From an uncultured Gemmatimonadales bacterium (GTDB taxonomy: Bacteria > Gemmatimonadota > Gemmatimonadetes > JACCXV01 > JAHWKZ01), in contig CAMYLR010000006.1 in NCBI GenBank assembly GCA_947259315.1, forward strand, positions 1 to 64,000: DNA of 64,000 nucleotides, given 5' to 3'. Below the pieces are notes generated by a model. That model was not told the DNA's origin, did not search any database, and saw nothing but the letters and a program-made list of their open reading frames with translations. A program made the position numbers and the translations under genes. Positions 57,862 through 64,000 of the stretch are shown here, one piece after another; within the stretch, counting starts at the first letter, position 1; every line of letters begins with the position of its first letter.

Positions 57862-59235
57862 TCAGTCGAGAAACTCGAACCGGTATCGTTTTAGAACCCG
57901 TTTGGCCACCATCCGACCCAGCGTGAACGCGCGATGGACGGCCCGGGGGCTAAACTCCAGCGGATCGAGCGTCCGCAGGATGTGATTCTCGGCGGCCACG
58001 TCGGGGTCGGGCGTGATTCGGATCCGCGTGTTGTCGATCCGTGCGACTTCGTGAAACGCGGTGCGTAGCTGATCGAGAGCATCCGGGCCGCATCCGGATC
58101 TTTCCAGCAGATCGCGAGCGGTTTCGTACAGCCGTCGGAAATCGCGGTGCATCCGGACGACGTTTTCCTGCTTTGAATCTCGACTGTGCGCCGACTTTTG
58201 ATAATGCATGTCGCCGTATCCACGTTCCGAGAGCGAGCCCAACCCATGGAGGTACTTGTACGGAGCACTTATGGAGGAGACGATGACCAAATCGGCACCC
58301 GAATCCTCGGCGACGTCGGTAGTAAACGGGTTACGGTCTTCGCCATCCTCAACCACGACCCGATAGTGACCGAGCCGATAGGGACTCCCCGATTCGTCGA
58401 CGAACCGTATCGGCGCGTAGAAAGGAAACGTAGCCATCGATCCAACCGCGGCGGTCGCCATCGGCACACCCCGAATCGAGATGCTGGTTAGGCGTCGCCA
58501 AGGCTGAGCGACGAGCGGAGCGAGAACGGGGTGGTCCCGCGAGACGCCGGCGGCCACAAACTCATCGACGATCTTGTGACCTTCGGAGCCGAGAATCCGA
58601 TGAATCGCCTCGGATCCCACCGGCTCATCGCGGAAGAGTTGCAGGATCGGTGACTCGCGCTCGCCGCTGACAAACGTAACCGGATGGTTCAAGTCGACGC
58701 CCAGGATCGCCGCCTCCGAACGCAGATCCTGCCACGATCGACCGCCGAGAATCCCTTGCCCTAGGTAACGCTCGATCGAATCGAGCTTCCAGAGTGGAAA
58801 CAACGTGTTCAGCGTCGATTCAGCGGCCCATGCTCTCCATGTGCGGCGATTCCTCCACGAGGGTCGTGGTCCCTCGCGGGCCCATTCCAACGTCTTGTGC
58901 AGCAGCCCGTCCCCCTGCCCCAGGTACTTCGCCTCAAACGGGTCAAAGCGAGCCTCCCCAGCCTCGATCGCCCCGATTAGGTCGTCGCGGGTCGCACCGG
59001 AGCAGGCGGCAACTACGAAGAAGGCCCCGGCCGAGGAGCCGACGACGAGGTCGAACCCCGGCGGGCCCGTCTGGCGTGGCTCATCGGGTCCGCGAAACCC
59101 CGACCGCAGCACGAATCCACGCTCCTGGAGCACCTCGAGCACGCCAAAGTGGTAGGCTACCGCGGGAACAAAGCCACCCAGGAACTTGGCCGCGATCCGA
59201 CGTGGTGTGCCCACCTTGATCGGCTCGAACGTCAC
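57862..59235 (-). CDS. Patatin-like phospholipase
   Basis: 457 aa. Nucleophile elbow DLVVGSSAGAFFVVAACSGA (GxSxG: G-S-S-A-G) and an oxyanion-type stretch AAKFLGGFVPAVAYHFGVLEVLQERGF at the N-terminus; the Asp of the dyad is probably in YRVVVEDGEDRNPF (about residue 297), where typical proteins have DG[GA]. Family lipases hydrolyse phospholipids or neutral lipids. No signal peptide is seen, so cytosolic or membrane-associated. First gene of the queE-luxE-luxC unit; a fatty-acid release followed by LuxEC reduction is attractive but inferential. Confidence 0.85.
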   Translation of the reverse strand: MTFEPIKVGTPRRIAAKFLGGFVPAVAYHFGVLEVLQERGFVLRSGFRGPDEPRQTGPPGFDLVVGSSAGAFFVVAACSGATRDDLIGAIEAGEARFDPFEAKYLGQGDGLLHKTLEWAREGPRPSWRNRRTWRAWAAESTLNTLFPLWKLDSIERYLGQGILGGRSWQDLRSEAAILGVDLNHPVTFVSGERESPILQLFRDEPVGSEAIHRILGSEGHKIVDEFVAAGVSRDHPVLAPLVAQPWRRLTSISIRGVPMATAAVGSMATFPFYAPIRFVDESGSPYRLGHYRVVVEDGEDRNPFTTDVAEDSGADLVIVSSISAPYKYLHGLGSLSERGYGDMHYQKSAHSRDSKQENVVRMHRDFRRLYETARDLLERSGCGPDALDQLRTAFHEVARIDNTRIRITPDPDVAAENHILRTLDPLEFSPRAVHRAFTLGRMVAKRVLKRYRFEFLD

Positions 59236-59276
59236 CCGCGTGTGACCCCCGTCGCCAAGCGTGTTACGTTGTTTTG

Positions 59277-60065
59277 ATGATGCGCCATCGATATCTCCTG
59301 ATCGTATTGTGTCTCACCTTCGTGCTCGGCGCGTGTCAACGCGAAGCACCGGTCGAAGATACCACTGCGGATCCAGACTCCGCTGCGATGTCGGACTCAT
59401 CAGCGGCCGATCGTATTCACGACGATGAAATCCCGGGCCGCGCCGGCGAGTTGGCCCGCGACGCCGGTTCGAAGCCTCAAGAAGTCATGGATTTCATGGG
59501 AATCAACAGGGGCGATGTCGTAGCTGACATCCTCGCCGGCGGTGGGTACTACACCTATTTGTTGAGGGAGCGAGTCGGACCGACCGGCCAGGTATTTGCA
59601 CAAGGGTACAGCCCCGCATTAGCGGCGCGAGTGGACCGTGGTGACTTGGCCCAAGCCGGTAACATCATGCTGATCGACTCGCTGAGCCAGCTGCCTGACG
59701 GGGCGCTGGACGCGGTGTTCATCGTGCGAGCGTTTCACCTGTTCCCTGATCCGGACACGGCCTTGGGCCACATGCTGCGCGCGCTGAAGCCCGGCGGCGA
59801 GGTGGGGGTGATCGAAGTGCGGCTCGGTCAGGAGCATGGACACGACATGCAAACACATCGCATGGGCGAGCAAACAGTGATCGAAGCGTTTCAGTCGGCG
59901 GGGTTCCAGTTCATATCCAACAGCACGATCCTGCGTAACCCATCGGATGACCATACTGAGTTTTGGGAGGGTCGGCGGCACCTCACCGACCGGATGCTCC
60001 TCAAGTTCGGCCGGCCAGGGGAACCAGCCCCTGCTACCCCACCCACCGCGTCAGCGGGTCCTTAG
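59277..60065 (+). CDS. Exported lipoprotein with SAM-methyltransferase-like domain
   Basis: 262 aa (Met at 59277, a TTG 3 nt before is possible). Lipoprotein signal LLIVLCLTFVLGACQRE, then a Ser/Asp-rich linker. The rest resembles predicted periplasmic methyltransferases (COG4798-like): MDFMGINRGDVVADILAGGGYYTYLLRERVGPTGQVFAQG, DGALDAVFIVRAFHLF, HMLRALKPGGEVGVIEV. Motif I is degenerate (ILAGGGYY). Whether it methylates anything outside the cytoplasm, where SAM is not normally present, is unclear. Confidence 0.75.
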   Translation: MMRHRYLLIVLCLTFVLGACQREAPVEDTTADPDSAAMSDSSAADRIHDDEIPGRAGELARDAGSKPQEVMDFMGINRGDVVADILAGGGYYTYLLRERVGPTGQVFAQGYSPALAARVDRGDLAQAGNIMLIDSLSQLPDGALDAVFIVRAFHLFPDPDTALGHMLRALKPGGEVGVIEVRLGQEHGHDMQTHRMGEQTVIEAFQSAGFQFISNSTILRNPSDDHTEFWEGRRHLTDRMLLKFGRPGEPAPATPPTASAGP

Positions 60066-60066
60066 C

Positions 60067-60957
60067 TCAACTCTCATCGTCGAGGATCTCTTCGATCTCG
60101 ACCGCGTGCCGGCTGACAAATGCGCCGTAGTAGTTGACGTGAGGCTCGATCAGAGGCTCGTCGCGGGTCCGTCGAGCGGCGTTCTCACTGGCCAACCGAC
60201 GAGCGCGGACTGTGGGGGCACCGAGGTGGTAGAGCGTCGCCAGCACGCCTGGACTGGTCGAAATATCCATGCCGACATCCCCGTAGGCGCGCTGTGCCTC
60301 CGCCAGCAGGGCAGCCGCGTACTCGAGGTTGCCAGGCGTAGAGGTCACCGCCTCTAGAACGTCCTTGGCTCCGCGTTGGGGTCGATCCAGTTGCTTGGCG
60401 ATCATCGGTTCGTACTGAACAGCGAGCCGAAACGAAACTTGGGCTGGGCCAAGAGTCCAGAGGTACGGGTTGCGCACCACGCCGCCCCTCCGGCCGTCCA
60501 TCTCCCCACTTCGAAAAGCGGCTTCTTGATCATTGACCCACCGTTCGAGATCCTGCTCACGCAGTGACCCGAAAATGGCGCCGAAGAGCTCCTCACCGAT
60601 CGCATCAACACGACCCACCAGCAATGTCTTTTCGGCCGCTACGATGCCCCCCAACGCGACCGGTGGGATGTCAAACAAGTCGGCGATCCGAAGAATGACC
60701 GCCCGCTCATCCTCGAGCCAAGCCCGAGCGCCATCTGAGAGTGGTGTGTCGGCGCGACGCCGATCGTCTTCAGACAGCAAGTCCCAGCCTGGCGCCGGGC
60801 TCACGACGACCGATGTTCCCGCGTCTTCTGAGAGGTCCGATGTCACTGGCTCAAAACCGGACGACGCGTTCCGATCCGGCCACCACCGCCAAAGCGACAG
60901 ACCGACGACGACTAGCACCAAGAACAACGACCACCTGCGACCGACCGGGAGACTCAA
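60067..60957 (-). CDS. Periplasmic protein, lysozyme-like fold possible (unknown)
   Basis: 296 aa with an N-terminal TM/signal segment (WSLFLVLVVVGLSLWRWW) not clearly cleaved. The region about 90-215 has ILRIADLFDIPPVALGGIVAAEKTLL and NPYLWTLGPAQVSFRLA, an arrangement (Glu then G-x-x-Q) reminiscent of transglycosylase/goose-lysozyme domains and of DUF1402-type proteins. I do not recognise a firm family. It sits convergent to the methyltransferase lipoprotein and ends with EIEEILDDES; the start of endonuclease IV overlaps its start region by 4 nt. Confidence 0.5.
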   Translation of the reverse strand: MSLPVGRRWSLFLVLVVVGLSLWRWWPDRNASSGFEPVTSDLSEDAGTSVVVSPAPGWDLLSEDDRRRADTPLSDGARAWLEDERAVILRIADLFDIPPVALGGIVAAEKTLLVGRVDAIGEELFGAIFGSLREQDLERWVNDQEAAFRSGEMDGRRGGVVRNPYLWTLGPAQVSFRLAVQYEPMIAKQLDRPQRGAKDVLEAVTSTPGNLEYAAALLAEAQRAYGDVGMDISTSPGVLATLYHLGAPTVRARRLASENAARRTRDEPLIEPHVNYYGAFVSRHAVEIEEILDDES

Positions 60958-61820
60958 CGGTTGCTTGCCAGTTGTCTCAGACGGGTCAGGTTTCGCTTGT
61001 CCATGACATCGTCTTTGGGGGTTTCGATGACCTTGGCTACGGACGAGAAACGACGATCTCGCATAATCGTCTTGAAACCCGTCTCGCCGATCTCCCCCTC
61101 GCCGATATGGGCGTGCCGATCGACCCGGCTTCCCAACGGTTTGATTGAATCGTTGAGGTGCAGAACGCGCAAGTTCTCCAAACCGAGGATGGCATCGAAC
61201 TCAGCCAGCGTCTTCTTGCATCCCGCAGCAGTCGAGATGTCGTACCCGGCAGCGAACACGTGGCACGTATCGAGGCAAATCCCCAGCCGGGAAACGTCCT
61301 CCACTCCTTCCACGATCCGCGCCAGCTGCTCGAACCGGTAGCCAACGTTCGCCCCCTGACCCGCGGTCGTCTCGAGTAATACTCGTGTGGTGTCGCCCTC
61401 GATACGATCGAATATCTCATTGAGTGAGGCGGCGACCCGATCGAGCACCGCCTGCTCGTCGGGATCGTTGTCTCCCACGGGATGCATGACCAGAAACTGC
61501 AAACCGAGTCGCTGACACGTCTCGAGCTCATTGGCAAACGCCTGGCGTGATTTCTTGAGAATCGTCTTATCGCGAGTTCCCAAACGCGTCAGATAGATGT
61601 CATGCGCCACGCACACCTCGCAGCCGGAATCTGACCACGCCGATCGAAAACGTTCGACGTCGTCGTCTGATAGCTCTCGCCCGCGCCACTGTCTGGGGCT
61701 CGACGTGAAGATCTGGATCGCCGTACAGTCGAGCGCGTCTCCGCGTTCGAATGCAGTATGAAGACCGCCTGCCGTTGACATGTGTGCCCCAAGCAACATT
61801 GCGGTCAACGTAGAGGCCAT
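60954..61820 (-). CDS. nfo: Endonuclease IV (deoxyribonuclease IV)
   Basis: 288 aa. AP endonuclease of base excision repair, with three Zn ions. TIM barrel: LLGAHMSTAGGLHTAFERGDALDCTAIQIFTSSPRQWRG (E. coli starts near IGAHVSAAGG), LQFLVMHPVGDN, RVLLETTAGQGANVGYRFEQL, LGICLDTCHVFAAGYDI, VLHLNDSIKPLGSRVDRHAHIGEGEIG, VIETPKDD. All metal-ligand motifs are present. The start may be the Met at MLLGAH (61799), closer to E. coli. Confidence 0.95.
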   Translation of the reverse strand: MASTLTAMLLGAHMSTAGGLHTAFERGDALDCTAIQIFTSSPRQWRGRELSDDDVERFRSAWSDSGCEVCVAHDIYLTRLGTRDKTILKKSRQAFANELETCQRLGLQFLVMHPVGDNDPDEQAVLDRVAASLNEIFDRIEGDTTRVLLETTAGQGANVGYRFEQLARIVEGVEDVSRLGICLDTCHVFAAGYDISTAAGCKKTLAEFDAILGLENLRVLHLNDSIKPLGSRVDRHAHIGEGEIGETGFKTIMRDRRFSSVAKVIETPKDDVMDKRNLTRLRQLASNR

Positions 61821-61858
61821 GGTTGGCTCGGCGCCACCCGCTATTTAGTCTTACTCCC

Positions 61859-63082
61859 ATGAATGGATGGGAGTCCATCGTCTCGGCGTTCATGTCGCTA
61901 CGCGCTCACAAGTTGCGTTCGTTCCTGACGTTGCTTGGAATCATTGTCGCAGTGACTTCGATCATCGCAGTCGTAACGGTGATAAACGGCCTCAACTCAA
62001 AGGTGACTGACCTGGTTACCGGCCGTGGTGCGGATGTGTTCATTCTCGATCGAATGGGCACCAGCGACGTCTTCGACTGGCGCTCGATCATCGAGGCCCA
62101 GCGGCGGCCGGAGCTGACCAACGAGGACGCACTGGCGTTGAGCGAGCAAGGCGAGAACCTCTTGTACGTCGCCGCCGATGTGTACCGCCGGGACAAGATC
62201 TGGGGCGGTAATCGCTCGGTCGATGACATGATGGTCCGGGGGGTCGGCACGGAGTTTCCGTTCTTGTCGACGTTCGAGATCGAGCGGGGCCGGCATCTGG
62301 CGCCGCTGGAGATCGACCGATCACGTCCCGTGGTCGTGATCGGCCACGAAGTGGCCGAAGAGCTCTTCCCCACGAGTGACCCGATCGATGACACGATCCG
62401 CGTGCGAGGCCGTCACTTCACGGTGGTCGGGATCGCCAAGCCCCAGGGTACCGTCTTTGGGGCCACACAGGACGACTTTATCGTCATCCCGCTCAGCAGC
62501 TGGCAGAAGATCTACGACCGACGAGCCAGCGTCAGCATCTCGATCAAGGCCGCCGACCCTGACAATGTTCAAGCCGCGATCGATGAGACCCGGATGCTCA
62601 TGCGGGTGCGACATCGACTCCGCCCAGCCCAGCCCGACGACTTTGGCTTTATCACGACTCAGGAGTTCCTCGAGCTCTACGACAAGGTGACCACCGGGGT
62701 CTACTCGGCGCTCGTCGGATTGGTGGCGATCTCTCTCTTGGTCGGTGGTATCGTGGTCATGAACATCATGCTTGTCGCCGTCACTGAGCGCACTCGCGAG
62801 ATCGGCATCCGCAAGGCGCTCGGTGCCCGCCGACGCGACGTATTGCGCCAGTTCTTGGTGGAAGCGGTTATCCTGGCCGCGCTCGGCGGGGTGATCGGCG
62901 TCGGGCTCGGGTTCGCGATCGCGGTCACGATCTCGAAGGTCACACCGCTTCCCTACTCCCTGACTTGGTGGTCGATCGCACTCGGGATCGGGCTGGCTTC
63001 GATCGTCGGTATCGCGTTTGGCATCTACCCCGCAGCCAAAGCAGCCCGGCTCGACCCGATCGTCGCCCTGAGATACGAATAG
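61859..63082 (+). CDS. ABC transporter permease, MacB/FtsX type (first)
   Basis: 407 aa from ATG at 61859 (an upstream TTG at 61823 gives a longer form). Structure: N-terminal TM helix RSFLTLLGIIVAVTSIIAVVTVINGL, a large periplasmic MacB-PCD-like domain (about 50-270; IEAQRRPELTNEDALALSEQ, LSTFEIERGRHLAPLEIDRSRPVVVIGHEVAEELF), then three TM helices (SALVGLVAISLLVGGIVVMNIMLVAVTERTREIGIRKALGARRRDVLRQF, AALGGVIGVGLGFAI, ALGIGLASIVGIAFGIYPAAKAARLDPIVAL). No ATPase gene is visible in the window. Substrate unknown; exporters of this type handle lipids, peptides or antibiotics. Confidence 0.85.
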   Translation: MNGWESIVSAFMSLRAHKLRSFLTLLGIIVAVTSIIAVVTVINGLNSKVTDLVTGRGADVFILDRMGTSDVFDWRSIIEAQRRPELTNEDALALSEQGENLLYVAADVYRRDKIWGGNRSVDDMMVRGVGTEFPFLSTFEIERGRHLAPLEIDRSRPVVVIGHEVAEELFPTSDPIDDTIRVRGRHFTVVGIAKPQGTVFGATQDDFIVIPLSSWQKIYDRRASVSISIKAADPDNVQAAIDETRMLMRVRHRLRPAQPDDFGFITTQEFLELYDKVTTGVYSALVGLVAISLLVGGIVVMNIMLVAVTERTREIGIRKALGARRRDVLRQFLVEAVILAALGGVIGVGLGFAIAVTISKVTPLPYSLTWWSIALGIGLASIVGIAFGIYPAAKAARLDPIVALRYE

Positions 63083-64000
63083 ATGCGGCCCGACCTCCCC
63101 ACCAAAGCGGCCACGAGTCAGTTCGTCGAAAGCGCGCGGATGGCCTTCTCGACGCTCTGGTCACACCGGCTCCGGTCGACGCTGACGATCATCGGCATCA
63201 TCATCGGTGTCACGGCGATCGTCGGCATGACGTCGCTCGTGCGGGGCCTGGATAGCGAGATCGTCGGCGAGATCCGCGATATCGGTGCCGACCATATGTT
63301 CCTGCGCAAGTGGGCCGGTCGGATCGTGGCCGGTGAACGCGAGCTCATACGCCTCGAGCGCAGGCCGGACATCACCGAGGAAGACGAAGCTGCGATCCGA
63401 CGACTGTCGACTGTGCAGAACACCGACATCATGCTTGGGACGGCATTTCCAACCAGCCGCCAGATCTCGTATCGCGCAAACAAGACGACCCAAGACCTGC
63501 TCGGTACCACGGAGCGGTACGCCGCGATCAACGCGGCCGAGGTCGAGAGCGGGCGTTTCTTCACCGCCAGCGAGGTCGCCAACCGTAATCGAGTCGTTGT
63601 GTTGGGGAAAGGGATCACGGACGTGCTTTTCCCGCACGTCGATCCGGTTGGAAAATCGCCGCGCATCGGTGGTCTTCCGTACACGGTTGTCGGAGTGTTC
63701 GAAGAAGAAGTGATGTTGCTCTGGGGTCAGACCAAGGACAATCGTGTCATCATACCCTACACCTCGTTCCACCGGGACTTCGACACGAGCCCGGTCATGG
63801 ATATCATGCTCACGATCGTGCCGACAACTCAGGCCGGCCTCGATCGCGCTCGAGACGATGTCACGTTCCTGTTGCGCGCACGACACAAGCTGAGGCCGGG
63901 CGAGGAGAACGATTTCGACATCGTCACGCAGTCGAACTTCTTGGAGCTTTGGGATCAGATCACAGGATCCGTGTTTCTGGCTATGATCGTCATCAGCTCG
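63083..64000 (+). CDS. ABC transporter permease, MacB/FtsX type (second, 3' end cut)
   Basis: Starts ATG at 63083 immediately after the TAG of the first permease. 306 codons visible: VESARMAFSTLWSHRLRSTLTIIGIIIGVTAIVGMTSLVRGLDSEIVGEI, then a MacB-PCD-like domain (RRPDITEEDEAAIRRLST, ESGRFFTASEVANRNRVVVLGKGITDVLFP) and the start of the second membrane region at the window edge. Similar in design to the upstream gene, a tandem pair, probably forming a heterodimeric complex. The C-terminal membrane helices are outside the window. Confidence 0.85.
   Translation, partial: MRPDLPTKAATSQFVESARMAFSTLWSHRLRSTLTIIGIIIGVTAIVGMTSLVRGLDSEIVGEIRDIGADHMFLRKWAGRIVAGERELIRLERRPDITEEDEAAIRRLSTVQNTDIMLGTAFPTSRQISYRANKTTQDLLGTTERYAAINAAEVESGRFFTASEVANRNRVVVLGKGITDVLFPHVDPVGKSPRIGGLPYTVVGVFEEEVMLLWGQTKDNRVIIPYTSFHRDFDTSPVMDIMLTIVPTTQAGLDRARDDVTFLLRARHKLRPGEENDFDIVTQSNFLELWDQITGSVFLAMIVISS

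Overview
The window looks like a piece of a high-GC, Gram-negative (two-membrane) chromosome, and the gene repertoire fits Gemmatimonadota or a close relative. That placement is inference. What supports it is a complete KDO/LPS-transport set, TonB receptors with 'carboxypeptidase-like' N-termini, a sigma-54 gene, HpnCDE squalene genes, and an HprK-linked mannose-family PTS together in one place. No rRNA, tRNA, CRISPR array, insertion sequence or prophage was seen. Coding density is very high, with many 4-16 nt overlaps between genes.

Layout. About 1-42.96 kb is one continuous leftward (minus) block. Read in its own direction (right to left) it contains: a 69-aa orphan, murJ, a K+ channel, uvrC, queG, a metallo-beta-lactamase-fold hydrolase and a Xer recombinase; then an outer-membrane barrel, kdsB, pyrG, kdsA, kdsC, kdsD, lptC, an LptA-like protein and lptB (KDO synthesis and LPS export); then rpoN, a hibernation factor, hprK, PTS EIIA/B/C/D, HPr and EI (nitrogen/PTS regulatory cluster); then a PGI/PMI isomerase, a nucleotidyltransferase, metK, ahcY and a bifunctional nuclease; then a cobalamin riboswitch driving btuF, btuC, btuD, btuB, a beta-propeller lipoprotein and a second TonB receptor; then a BamE-like lipoprotein, plsC and finally carA-carB, preceded by a leader peptide/attenuator.

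From about 43.0 to 51.7 kb a plus-strand operon starts at a near-perfect sigma-54 promoter: a TPR-TonB receptor fusion, a membrane histidine kinase, an NtrC-type activator, and hpnC-hpnD-hpnE for squalene synthesis. From 51.7 to 64 kb the orientation is mixed: a double-ACT protein, lemA plus an M48 protease, a lone WYL protein, a cold-shock protein, then a minus operon of patatin, queE, luxE and luxC; a methyltransferase-like lipoprotein; an uncharacterised periplasmic protein and endonuclease IV; and two MacB/FtsX-type permeases, the second cut by the window end.

The most interesting signals are regulatory. (1) A pyrBI-style attenuator with a 20-codon leader ORF translated through the terminator into carA. 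(2) Overlapping sigma-70 and sigma-54 promoters in front of rpoN. (3) A sigma-54 promoter with dyads in front of the receptor/two-component/hopanoid-precursor operon that encodes its own NtrC-type activator. (4) A B12-riboswitch operon carrying a surface-type propeller lipoprotein that may be the counterpart of Bacteroides BtuG. (5) A luxC-luxE fatty-acid reductase pair without luciferase genes.
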